Assembly: GCA_004552615.1 (NCBI GenBank)
Contig: SFNZ01000047.1
Location: 1-23,914, forward strand
DNA length: 23,914 nt
Source: Bacteroidales bacterium
Lineage (GTDB): Bacteria; Bacteroidota; Bacteroidia; Bacteroidales; UBA932
Reading direction: 5' to 3'
In this document: piece by piece, positions 8,006 through 15,612 of the stretch
How the letters are laid out: each line of letters opens with the position of its first letter
Numbering within the stretch: the stretch's first letter is position 1
Made by a program: the position numbers and the translations under genes
Notes under the pieces: model-generated
Database searches by the model: none
What the model saw: only the letters and a program-made list of their open reading frames with translations
What the model was told of the DNA's origin: nothing

Positions 8006-8981
8006 CATCATTTCATCCGGACTGGCTGCTATTGTGGCAGTGCTTGCCGGCATTCTCGTCCCTGTCGGGGTTTCCGCCCAGGTGGAGCCGGTTCCGTTCG
8101 GAGACATGGAGCGCTGGCTTGTCCGTCAGGTGGATGAGTCCGGCATCATCGGGGGCAAGACAAAATATGTATATGACCTCGCACCCGGGGACACGCTGAA
8201 GGACAATACCCCTTTCGTGCCGGATCTCTCAGTGTCGCCATGGGGCAATTCCAGCGTGCTCGCCGTCGTGAAAGGCGTGACCAAGAGCAGTACAACTGTC
8301 TTTCCTGAATATCACGGCGACGGTCTTGCAGCACGAATGGAGACCCGTATCGAAAGGGTCAAGGTGATGGGCCTTATCAATATTTCCGTGCTTGCCACCG
8401 GTACGATGTTCCTCGGCCAGATTGTTGAGCCTGTGAGGGATACCAAGGATCCGATGGCCAAGCTCCTGATGGGCGTGGAATTCAACAGGAGACCGAAATC
8501 GCTCATATACGACTACAAGTTCGACCAGGGGCAGAACGGCGGGCAGCGCATCAGGGTGCCGGGGTTCGGACGTACGGAGGAGATTGAGGGAATCAACTGC
8601 GGCGAGGTCTGCCTTATTCTCCAGCAGAGATGGGAGGATGCCGAAGGCAATGTCTATGCGAAGAGGGTTGCGACAGCATGGCCGAGATACACCGAGAGCA
8701 CCAATGGCTGGATCAACGGCAATGAGATAGAGATTCACTACGGGGACATCACCGGGACGTCGTATTATCAGCCTTACATGGCCCTGCAGGACGATTCGGA
8801 TGAGGGCTATTATTGCCGCAACAGCAAGGGAAAAGTGGTTCCGATAAGGGAGACTGGCTGGGCTTCTCCGGATGCAGTGCCGACTCATATCATATTGAGA
8901 CTTTCTTCCGGACACGGAGGTGCATATGTCGGCTGTCCTGGCGCGATGCTTCATATTGACAATGTAAAACTGAGATATTAG
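7986..8981 (+). CDS. Secreted PCMD-domain-like protein
   Basis: A 331-residue protein with a basic start and hydrophobic signal sequence (about residues 8-32, ending VSAQ). The rest resembles the Bacteroidota PCMD domain (putative carbohydrate metabolism domain), a beta-sandwich: 'YHGDGLAARMET' (about 109-120), 'GVEFNRRPKSLIYDYKF' (about 163-179) and the C-terminal 'GAYVGCPGAMLHIDNVKLRY' (about 312-331). The PCMD assignment is by motif resemblance. The start lies inside cysC (20-base overlap in another frame) and the stop is 12 bases before the sulfotransferase, so all three are co-translated. It likely sits in the periplasm or on the surface; carbohydrate or sulfated-product binding is an inference from context and family name. 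It is unusual for such a protein to be wedged between a PAPS-making and a PAPS-using enzyme. Confidence 0.8.
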   Translation: MRRTTFDIISSGLAAIVAVLAGILVPVGVSAQVEPVPFGDMERWLVRQVDESGIIGGKTKYVYDLAPGDTLKDNTPFVPDLSVSPWGNSSVLAVVKGVTKSSTTVFPEYHGDGLAARMETRIERVKVMGLINISVLATGTMFLGQIVEPVRDTKDPMAKLLMGVEFNRRPKSLIYDYKFDQGQNGGQRIRVPGFGRTEEIEGINCGEVCLILQQRWEDAEGNVYAKRVATAWPRYTESTNGWINGNEIEIHYGDITGTSYYQPYMALQDDSDEGYYCRNSKGKVVPIRETGWASPDAVPTHIILRLSSGHGGAYVGCPGAMLHIDNVKLRY

Positions 8982-8993
8982 GGACAATACCAA

Positions 8994-10097
8994 ATGGGAC
9001 TTTTCAGATTCGACAATCTTCCGGTGAACACGCTCATCGGTGCTGACAGGGAAACTTTCGATGCCGTGGTGAAGGGCAGGGAAATAGGGGACAAATACAA
9101 GTCCAAGTTCCGCAACACCGTGTGCATCAGATGGATATTGGGATGGTTCTATGCAATCAACGAGCGCAGGTACCGCAAGATGAAAGAACTTGAGGATGTC
9201 GAGGACCCGATTTTCATCATCGGTCACTGGCGCAGCGGCACAACGTTCGTGCACAATGTGATTTCCAAGGATCCGAAGTTTGGCTATTGCACTACATACC
9301 AGACGGTTTTTCCGCATCTGATGCTCTGGGGAAGGCGTTTCTTCAGATGGTGCATGAAGGTCGTGATGCCTTCCTCAAGGCCTACGGACTCGCTTGAACT
9401 GACTCCGGACCAGCCGCAGGAGGAGGAATTCGCCATTGCCAATATGTCACCGGTCTCATATTACCATTTCTGGTGTTTCCCGCGCCATATCGCTGAGTAC
9501 AGGCGTAAATATCTTGTGATGAAGGATCTGGGCGAAGATGAGAGGGAAGAATTCAGGCGGACCCAGAAGAAGATGATCGACCTGGCACTGAGGGTCAGCG
9601 GGAAGAAGCAGTTCCTGAGCAAGAATCCTCCGCATACCGGCAGGGTGAAGGAGCTTCTGGAATTGTATCCCAATGCGAAATTCGTGTATCTGGTGAGGAA
9701 TCCATACACTGTATATAAGTCCACAATGAGTTTCATCGGGAATACGCTGAAGACCACCCAGCTTCAGGATATCTCCCGCGAGGAACTCGAAAAAGAGGTC
9801 CTCGAGACGTACACCGAACTTTTCGACAAGTACGAGGCCGACAAGGGGCTTATTCCTGAAGGACATCTCATCGAGGTCAGGTTCGAGGATTTCGAGAAGG
9901 ATCCGGTGGCCATGGCGGAGAAGATTTACAAGGCTCTTGATCTCGGGGATTTCGAGTCCGTAAGGCCTCTGATGTCGGAGTATGCAGGACAGAAGAAAGG
10001 CTTCAAGAAGAACAAATACCAGTATGACGAACGTACAGTCTCGGCCGTGAACGCACATTGGAGCAAGGCGGTGGAGAAATGGGGCTACAGTATATGA
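8994..10097 (+). CDS. PAPS-dependent sulfotransferase (Sulfotransfer_3 type)
   Basis: A 367-residue cytosolic sulfotransferase. The 5'-phosphosulfate loop is IIGHWRSGTTFVHN (about 75-88) and the 3'-phosphate-binding segment is YLVRNPYTVYKS (232-243, with Arg235 and Ser243). A conserved block K-Q-F-L-S-K-N-P-P-H-T-G-R (about 205-217) lies between them. It moves a sulfuryl group from PAPS to a hydroxyl or amine acceptor. CysC upstream supplies the donor. No signal peptide is seen. The stop overlaps the next start as ATGA, coupling it to the outer-membrane barrel gene. From memory, Bacteroides sulfotransferases placed beside PAPS-synthesis genes have been shown to sulfate cholesterol and other steroids; whether this one acts on sterols, lipids or glycans cannot be decided from the sequence. 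Confidence 0.92.
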   Translation: MGLFRFDNLPVNTLIGADRETFDAVVKGREIGDKYKSKFRNTVCIRWILGWFYAINERRYRKMKELEDVEDPIFIIGHWRSGTTFVHNVISKDPKFGYCTTYQTVFPHLMLWGRRFFRWCMKVVMPSSRPTDSLELTPDQPQEEEFAIANMSPVSYYHFWCFPRHIAEYRRKYLVMKDLGEDEREEFRRTQKKMIDLALRVSGKKQFLSKNPPHTGRVKELLELYPNAKFVYLVRNPYTVYKSTMSFIGNTLKTTQLQDISREELEKEVLETYTELFDKYEADKGLIPEGHLIEVRFEDFEKDPVAMAEKIYKALDLGDFESVRPLMSEYAGQKKGFKKNKYQYDERTVSAVNAHWSKAVEKWGYSI

Positions 10098-11383
10098 CGG
10101 AACTTTCGAGAATAACGGCAATATTTTGCATGATGATGCTCCCGGCACTGAGATGTGCAGGGGGCGTTCCGTTTATGACAGCTGCGGATTCTGTCCTGAC
10201 GGCGTCAGGTGACAGTCTCGCAGCTACATTGCCGGAAGGCGTTGATTCCGACTCTCCGGCGGATACCTCCGCCACTCCGGCTTTCCGTTTCAGGTCGGAA
10301 CTCAGGCAGCAGCGCCGCGACTCGATCCGGGCGAACAAGAAAGTCTGGATATCCGTGCTCGGAGGTCCGTCCTACACGCCTGAGGCATCTCTCGGGGTAG
10401 GCGGAGCGATGCTCGCATCCTTCAAGATGAACCGTGCAGATACCGTGTCACTGAGGTCTTTCGTCCCGGTCGGGTTCAATATCTCGCTGAACGGGACCAT
10501 AGTCGTCGCCGGTTCCGGGACATTGTACATGAAGGAGAACCATTTCAGGGTATATCTGAAATACGAGTTCCGCAACGAGCCTGCCCACTATTACGGCAAA
10601 GGCTACAACAGCATCGAATCCGTGCACAGGTCCGATACCACGACGAGGTTCAAGAAGACTTCATTCCTCGTGTTCCCGAGAGTGGTATGGGAGCTGAAGC
10701 CGGGATTCTTCCTCGGACCGATAGCAGAGATAAGCTATGCCTCGTCCAGGGACATAAACCCGGTCATGGCAGCCGACCCGTATTTCAATGCGTTCAAGCC
10801 CAAGTATCTGAATGTCGGCCTGGGCGGAATCATCCAGTATGATACCCGTGATGACATCTCCACACCTACCAGGGGAATGCTCGTCAGCGGTACAGGCAAG
10901 GTGTTCAGCCATATCCTCGGCAGCCGCTATGACTATCAGATGGTTGATCTGGAATACCGCCAGTTTGCGAAGGTTTTCCGGCCGCGCAGCGTACTTGCCT
11001 GGACTGCCCGTACACAGATAGGCTTCGGGGACGTGCCTTTCACGGAACTTCCGATGTTCGGTACGCCCAATGACCTGAGGGGCTATTACTGGGGCCAATA
11101 CAGGGACAAGTCGATGGCTTATGCCATTGCCGAATACCGTCACATGTTCGGCTCGGAGGAGGCCTACAGGCTCGGACGGTTCTATTCCAAGCTGGGATTC
11201 GTCGTCTGGGGCGGGGCCGGGACCATCGGAGACACTCCTGCTGAATGGACCAAATGGAAATTCAATTACGGGGCCGGAATCCGCATCCAGGTTCAGCCTC
11301 ACAAAAATTTCCGGTTCGACATCGGAAAGGCTCCCGGCACCAAGGGACTGCTCTTCTACATGAACATGACCGAGGCGTTCTGA
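10094..11383 (+). CDS. Omp85/BamA-type outer-membrane beta-barrel without POTRA domains
   Basis: From ATG 10094 (ATGA overlap with the sulfotransferase stop) the protein has 429 residues; a longer reading from 10058 is possible, but the short start leaves a clean signal sequence (about residues 1-24). After a low-complexity Ser/Asp/Ala-rich segment to about residue 75 comes a 16-strand-sized barrel of the bacterial surface antigen family: 'GLGGIIQYDTRDDISTPTRG', then 'LRGYYWGQYRDKSMAYAIAEYRHMF' (the conserved R-G-Y..Y-R-D block), ending in an aromatic residue (EAF) as outer-membrane proteins do. The N-terminal part is too short for POTRA domains, so this is not BamA itself. It may be an export or surface protein for whatever the sulfotransferase modifies; that is inference from the operon. 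Confidence 0.85.
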   Translation: MTELSRITAIFCMMMLPALRCAGGVPFMTAADSVLTASGDSLAATLPEGVDSDSPADTSATPAFRFRSELRQQRRDSIRANKKVWISVLGGPSYTPEASLGVGGAMLASFKMNRADTVSLRSFVPVGFNISLNGTIVVAGSGTLYMKENHFRVYLKYEFRNEPAHYYGKGYNSIESVHRSDTTTRFKKTSFLVFPRVVWELKPGFFLGPIAEISYASSRDINPVMAADPYFNAFKPKYLNVGLGGIIQYDTRDDISTPTRGMLVSGTGKVFSHILGSRYDYQMVDLEYRQFAKVFRPRSVLAWTARTQIGFGDVPFTELPMFGTPNDLRGYYWGQYRDKSMAYAIAEYRHMFGSEEAYRLGRFYSKLGFVVWGGAGTIGDTPAEWTKWKFNYGAGIRIQVQPHKNFRFDIGKAPGTKGLLFYMNMTEAF

Positions 11384-11468
11384 CAATTCCGGCTGTCCGT
11401 GCAACGTTCATGTGTTGTTCTGCATCTATAGGAAGGAAATATTATTATCCTGTGAAAAACGCAGAAAC

Positions 11469-12110
11469 ATGAAGAAGACAGTCCTGACCATCATCATTTT
11501 CCTTACGGCCTGCGCAATGGCGCACGCACAGCAGGAATCCCGACACGCTATAGAAATCACCACCGGCTACCGGTCAATGGTAACTGACATGGCTTTCCCG
11601 TCCTATGACGAAATGGCGGAGGATTTGAAGTCAACCAATGAGCATGCCCCACTGCCGGCATTGTGCGTGGGATGGACTTATGGATGGAGAAGAAGATGGG
11701 AAATGTCCCTGATGGCCTCTGCCACAATGCTATGGTATGAAATGGAGAGGTATCCGATGGTGCAAACCCCCGATGGCAACTATGAAGTCAACAAGGAGGG
11801 CAGGACTTATATGAAACGCGAATATTGTGTTGCCCCCGCAATCTCCGTTGATTTCAGGTACAAATGGCTTGACAGGAGGAATGTCGAAATGTATTCCGGC
11901 ATCGGACTGGGCGTTTCTTTGGTATTCCCCGTGCCTCATCTTTACTTTGCACCGATAGGCATCAAGGCCGGAGGCGGCAGGGTATATAGTATCGCCGAAT
12001 TGAATCTTTCCCCGCACGATACCGGCGGCATGTTGGGAATCGGTGTCAGGCTCGGCAACGGAAAGCAGAGCCAGTCTGAATGGCGGAGACGCCAGGCCGT
12101 CATCCAATGA
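11469..12110 (+). CDS. Small outer-membrane beta-barrel protein
   Basis: A 213-residue protein from ATG 11469, chosen because it opens a textbook signal peptide (MKKTVLTIIIFLTACAMAHA, cleavage before QQ). A longer in-frame start at 11412 would place 19 polar residues before it. The mature part has alternating hydrophobic/aromatic strands ('HAIEITTGYRSMV', 'ALCVGWTYGWRRRWEMSLMASATM', 'AISVDFRYKWL', 'VEMYSGIGLGVSLVF', 'LYFAPIGIKAGGGRVYSIAELNL', 'GMLGIGVRLG'), typical of 8-stranded barrels. It lies 85 bases after the Omp85-type gene with no clear promoter or terminator between them, so co-transcription is possible. Its last 11 bases overlap the end of the converging uridine kinase gene. Function unknown. 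Confidence 0.78.
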   Translation: MKKTVLTIIIFLTACAMAHAQQESRHAIEITTGYRSMVTDMAFPSYDEMAEDLKSTNEHAPLPALCVGWTYGWRRRWEMSLMASATMLWYEMERYPMVQTPDGNYEVNKEGRTYMKREYCVAPAISVDFRYKWLDRRNVEMYSGIGLGVSLVFPVPHLYFAPIGIKAGGGRVYSIAELNLSPHDTGGMLGIGVRLGNGKQSQSEWRRRQAVIQ

Positions 12111-13752
12111 AATATCTCATGAACGAGGTCTGAGGAATGTCCTTGTCGGATACCGGTATGAAATAATGCAGGAACTGCAGCAGCCTGTGAGCCTCGCTGT
12201 ATTCCGGACAATTCTTCGGCACTGTCCTCAGGATGCTCTCCGCATGGTTGCGCAATACGGCGAATTCGATGAGGTAGGCTGAATTGAACAATACATCGGC
12301 TTCTTCCTGATAAGGATATATCCATTTCACCTCGGCCCTGCGGACATTCGGCCAGTTGGAAATTGTCTCCCTTGCGGAGAATGCCCCCTTGTTGTAATCC
12401 CTCACTATACGGCGCAGGAGACGGTTGTCGCTGGTAGGAATGCAGTTATGGTCATCCAGGGAGATGCTCGTGATGGTGTTGATGAAAATCTTGAACTTCT
12501 CCGACGCCTCCACCTTGTCTGTCAGTTTCGGGTTCAATGCGTGTATGCCTTCGATGAGCAATATCGAGCCCGGTTCGAGCCTCAGCCTGCGGCCGTTGTA
12601 CTCCCTTATTCCGGTAACGAAATTGTATTCAGGAACTTCCACTTCCTCTCCGGCGAGAAGCCTTAGGACATCTTTCTGGAGCATGTCGTGGTCCACGGTA
12701 TCGAAATTGTCGAAGTCGAACGACCCGTCCGGAAGTCTCGGGGTGTCGAGCCTGTTCACGAAATAATCGTCGGTCGAGAATGATATCGGTTTCAGCCCGC
12801 AGGCCATGAGCTGTACGCTAAGACGTTTGCAGAACGTGCTTTTCCCGCTGCTCGTCGGGCCTGTAATGAGCACTATCCTCGCAGGGCTGTCGGAACGGTA
12901 TCTACTGTCTATCTCCTCGGCGATCTGCACGATTTTCTTCTCCTGGAGCGCCTCTGCTATCTGGATGAGGTCCCCGGCTTTTCCTCCGCCGCAGGCCTTG
13001 TTGACGTCCCCGACATTGTCCAGACCCATTATCCTGTTCCATCTCAATGTCTCCTCGAACACCCCGAAAGTCTTCGGCTGCTCCTTGAACGGGGCAAGTT
13101 CCAGAGGGTGATGCCTGTCAGGAACCCTGAGCAGAAGCCCTTCGTGGAAGCTGCAGATGTCCCATACCTGGAGATATCCCGAGCTCGGCACCAATACGTC
13201 GTAATAATAATCCGCCGTGTCACCGAGTGTGTAATAGTTTATATAGACCTCGCCGCAAGTCTCAAGGAGTTTCACCTTGTCATGCATTCCGAGGTCCCGG
13301 AAGAGTCCGATTGCCTCGGACATCTGGACGTCGTGGCGCCTGAACTGGATGTCCTTGTCCACTATGCTGCGCATCCTCTCCCGGATTCTGTCGATGTCGG
13401 CGTTGGAGAGAACAGTCCCGTCTCCCTTGTCGATGCGGCAGTAGTAGCCTTTGGATATCGGCCTGCGCATCACGATTTTGCATCCCGGGAAGATGTCACG
13501 GGCCGCCTTGTAGAGGAGGAAGCAGAGGGACCTGCAATACACGTTGCGTCCGCTGTATGAGCGGTAGTCGAGGAATTCGACGTCCCTGTTGTTGAAGACC
13601 CTGAACTTGAGCCCTTCGGAGACATTGTTCACTTTCGCGGAAATGATCCGGTAAGGCTTCTCGAAATCGAATTCATCTACCATTTCGAGCAGTGTGGTTC
13701 CTTCCTGGAATTCCCTGAAGGTGCCCGTGTTTTTGCAGTATATACGTAACAT
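12100..13752 (-). CDS. TGS-domain nucleoside (uridine-type) kinase
   Basis: A 550-residue protein that joins an N-terminal TGS/ThrRS-like region (about 1-230; 'LRIYCKNTGTFREFQEGTTL', later 'MSEAIGLFRDLGMHDKVKLLE' and 'GEVYINYYTLGDTADYYYDVL') to a P-loop uridine kinase/phosphoribulokinase domain (about 290-490). The Walker A is GPTSSGKST (298-306); 'STDDYFVNR', 'YNFVTG' and 'LLIEGIHALNP' are family blocks. It probably phosphorylates uridine or cytidine in salvage, although some members of this fused family may act on other nucleosides. This domain order is normal for Bacteroidota. It diverges from upp, which also makes UMP, supporting a salvage role. No exact promoter is seen upstream; the 307-base gap is described separately. 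Confidence 0.87.
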   Translation of the reverse strand: MLRIYCKNTGTFREFQEGTTLLEMVDEFDFEKPYRIISAKVNNVSEGLKFRVFNNRDVEFLDYRSYSGRNVYCRSLCFLLYKAARDIFPGCKIVMRRPISKGYYCRIDKGDGTVLSNADIDRIRERMRSIVDKDIQFRRHDVQMSEAIGLFRDLGMHDKVKLLETCGEVYINYYTLGDTADYYYDVLVPSSGYLQVWDICSFHEGLLLRVPDRHHPLELAPFKEQPKTFGVFEETLRWNRIMGLDNVGDVNKACGGGKAGDLIQIAEALQEKKIVQIAEEIDSRYRSDSPARIVLITGPTSSGKSTFCKRLSVQLMACGLKPISFSTDDYFVNRLDTPRLPDGSFDFDNFDTVDHDMLQKDVLRLLAGEEVEVPEYNFVTGIREYNGRRLRLEPGSILLIEGIHALNPKLTDKVEASEKFKIFINTITSISLDDHNCIPTSDNRLLRRIVRDYNKGAFSARETISNWPNVRRAEVKWIYPYQEEADVLFNSAYLIEFAVLRNHAESILRTVPKNCPEYSEAHRLLQFLHYFIPVSDKDIPQTSFMRYFIG

Positions 13753-13802
13753 CTGACTATTCTATTTGGCTATTTTAGTTTCTTAAGTCTCATTTCAGGG
13801 CG

Positions 13803-13969
13803 TTTGTCGCTCAGTGCGATCAAAGGCCAACGCACATTTGTTTTGTATACGCTACCCTTTTCCTAAATCCCTACCGTCCCTTCGGGCTGCTCGCTGCAAA
13901 AGGCCACTGGACTTTTGCTAATCGCTCCCGACCCCGGGACTCAAAAGCAGTTGTTTCGCTCTGCGAAAC
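13803..13969. repeat. Cluster of short inverted repeats
   Basis: Three perfect stems of 7, 5 and 7 base pairs lie in 74 bases (13896-13969), with an imperfect stem about 70 bases earlier (13803-13824). None is followed by a long T run on either strand, so they are not simple terminators. I have an unverified impression that very similar palindromic text occurs between genes in other Bacteroidales genomes, which would make this a dispersed repeat element. Confidence 0.55.
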
Positions 13970-14033
13970 TAGGTATTGCTGGAGCTTCTGGTTGGATATT
14001 TCCGCAAAATTAGGAAAAAAACAAAACACTTTC

Positions 14034-14041
14034 TACCTTTA
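14034..14041 (+). promoter_or_regulatory. Possible -7 element for upp
   Basis: TACCTTTA differs from TAnnTTTG only at the last base and lies 18 bases before the upp ATG. No TTTG is found 19-21 bases further upstream, so support is weak. Confidence 0.3.
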
Positions 14042-14059
14042 CGGAAATTTTCAAACTTT

Positions 14060-14689
14060 ATGAGCCAATTACACCTTATCGACCATCCGATGATCCAGCA
14101 CAAGCTGACCATCATGAGAAAAAAGGAAACAGGTTCCAAGGACTTCAGGATCCTGCTCAGGGAAATCTCCCTTCTTATGGGTTATGAAATTACGCGCGAT
14201 CTGCCTCTCGACGATGTGGAAATCGAGACTCCCATCTGCAAGATGACGGCGAAGAAGGTTTCCGGAAGGAAGCTCGCCATCGTGCCTATTCTCCGCGCCG
14301 GACTCGGAATGGTGGAGGGACTCCAGACTCTGGTCCCAGTGGCCAAGGTAGGTCATATAGGACTTTACCGCAACGAGGAGACTCACAATCCTGTAGTCTA
14401 TTATTGCAAGCTCCCTGAAGACATCAGCCAGAGGCTTGTGATTGTCACCGACCCGATGCTCGCAACCGGCGGAAGCTCATGCGACGCCCTTTCGATGCTG
14501 AAGGAGCGCGGCTGCAACAATATCCGCCTGATGTGCCTTGTGGCTGCTCCTGAAGGCATTGCCAGGGTACAGAGGGAGCATCCTGACGTGGACATCTATG
14601 TCGCTTCAGTGGACGAGTGCCTGAACAAGGACGCCTACATCGTCCCTGGACTCGGGGATGCCGGAGACAGGATTTTCGGTACGAAATAA
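14060..14689 (+). CDS. upp: Uracil phosphoribosyltransferase
   Basis: Makes UMP from uracil and PRPP in the cytosol (pyrimidine salvage). The ATG at 14060 gives 209 residues beginning MSQLHLIDHPMIQHKLT, the standard Upp start; in-frame codons back to 13976 add 28 residues without family resemblance and are excluded. The PRPP-binding motif is VIVTDPMLATGGSS (127-140) and the uracil-binding C-terminus is YIVPGLGDAGDRIFGT (193-208). 'ILRAGLGM' (77-84) is the other conserved block. It diverges from the uridine kinase-like gene and ends 14 bases before the converging EamA gene. Confidence 0.97.
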   Translation: MSQLHLIDHPMIQHKLTIMRKKETGSKDFRILLREISLLMGYEITRDLPLDDVEIETPICKMTAKKVSGRKLAIVPILRAGLGMVEGLQTLVPVAKVGHIGLYRNEETHNPVVYYCKLPEDISQRLVIVTDPMLATGGSSCDALSMLKERGCNNIRLMCLVAAPEGIARVQREHPDVDIYVASVDECLNKDAYIVPGLGDAGDRIFGTK

Positions 14690-14703
14690 ATCCAGGCCAC
14701 GGG

Positions 14704-15612
14704 TCATTGCGCCTGTGCACGGCTGCGGCTGAAATTCACCAGGATCACACCGGTGAAGACCGCAGCCGCCGCAATGATTTTCTGCCATGAGAGGGTGTCC
14801 ATCCCGATGCAGATGCTTATGGCAATGGCCATTACCGGCTGGACATATGAATAGAGGCTCACGAGAGTGGGCCTTATTTTTTTCTGTCCGAGAGGTATCA
14901 GGAAATACGATATGAATGTCGCACCGATGATCAGGAAGGCGAGGTCGAACGCGAGGCCCGGGGTGAATGCCGAGAAATCCGTTCCTGCGAGTTCCCTTGC
15001 AGACAGCGGCAGGGCCATCAGGGTGGAGAACAGGAATATCCATTTCATGAATGTCACCACTGAATACTTGCTTATAACTGGTTTGAAGAGCCCGAGGTAG
15101 AGCGAGAAGCACAGGCTGTTGACAATCATCAGGAGGATGCCCCTGAGATTGGTGTTCACGGCCCCTCCTCCGGCTCCGGTGCTGTTCATTATGAGATACA
15201 ATATTCCCGCAAAACTGAGAGCCACACCTCCGGCCTTCTTGAATGTAATCGGCTCCTTGATGGCGAATGCGGCGATGAACATCGTGTATATCGGGGACAT
15301 CGAACTGACTATGGAGCAGTCCATCGGGGTGATGTCCGGGATGGCCATCAGGAATGATATCTGGGTGAGGAAGAATCCGAGCACCGATGCGGCGAATATC
15401 TTCGGATAATCCCGTCTGTCCACCTTTTCCTTTTTCGTGAATGCTGATATCAGCCAGAATATGGATCCTGCCCCGACGGACCTGAGGCAGAACAGGGCAA
15501 CCGGGGATATGAGGTGGCTGCCCGTAAGATCCTTGCATGTGATGATGTTGACGCCGAAGATGGCGTATGCAGTGAAGCAGGCCAGATGGCCTGTGACATT
15601 GTTCCTGTTCAT
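14704..15612 (-). CDS. EamA-family (DMT superfamily) transporter
   Basis: A 302-residue inner-membrane protein made of about ten hydrophobic helices in two repeated halves, the EamA plan. Typical pieces are 'CFTAYAIFGVNIITCKDL' at the start, 'SVGAGSIFWLISA', 'TPMDCSIVSSMSPIYTMFIAAFAIKEPIT' ending the first half and 'LVSLYSYVQPVMAIAISICIGMDTLSWQKIIAAAAVFTGVILV' ending the second. Family members export metabolites or amino acids; the substrate cannot be read. The start overlaps the stop of the acyltransferase gene as ATGA, so the two are translationally coupled, which may mean that the transporter moves something related to the acyltransferase substrate (inference). Confidence 0.9.
   Translation of the reverse strand: MNRNNVTGHLACFTAYAIFGVNIITCKDLTGSHLISPVALFCLRSVGAGSIFWLISAFTKKEKVDRRDYPKIFAASVLGFFLTQISFLMAIPDITPMDCSIVSSMSPIYTMFIAAFAIKEPITFKKAGGVALSFAGILYLIMNSTGAGGGAVNTNLRGILLMIVNSLCFSLYLGLFKPVISKYSVVTFMKWIFLFSTLMALPLSARELAGTDFSAFTPGLAFDLAFLIIGATFISYFLIPLGQKKIRPTLVSLYSYVQPVMAIAISICIGMDTLSWQKIIAAAAVFTGVILVNFSRSRAQAQ

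Larger units (their letters stand above)
13753..14059. other. 307-base gap between uridine kinase and upp, palindrome-rich
   Basis: No convincing gene. The segment 13803-13969 carries several hairpins: TTTG-t-CGC/GCG-at-CAAA around loop TCAGT (13803-13824), GCAAAAG/CTTTTGC (13896-13918, 9-base loop), TCCCG/CGGGA (13926-13939) and GTTTCGC/GCGAAAC with a 3-base loop (13953-13969). A long extension of upp upstream to 13976 is open but has none of the family sequence. It may be a dispersed intergenic repeat, a leader RNA of either gene, or a non-coding RNA. Confidence 0.6.

Noticed and set aside
8229..9317. 362-codon open frame on the minus strand opposite the PCMD and sulfotransferase genes
   Set aside because: It spans two genes with clear family motifs on the other strand, has no recognisable domain or plausible start region, and reads like the complement of coding DNA.
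13976..14059. 28-residue N-terminal extension of upp
   Set aside because: Upp proteins normally begin near the ATG at 14060; the extension is basic, unlike the family, and runs out of the palindromic gap.
14606..15538. 310-codon minus-strand frame shifted against the EamA gene
   Set aside because: It is Arg/His/Gly-rich and lacks the hydrophobic helices seen in the correct frame.
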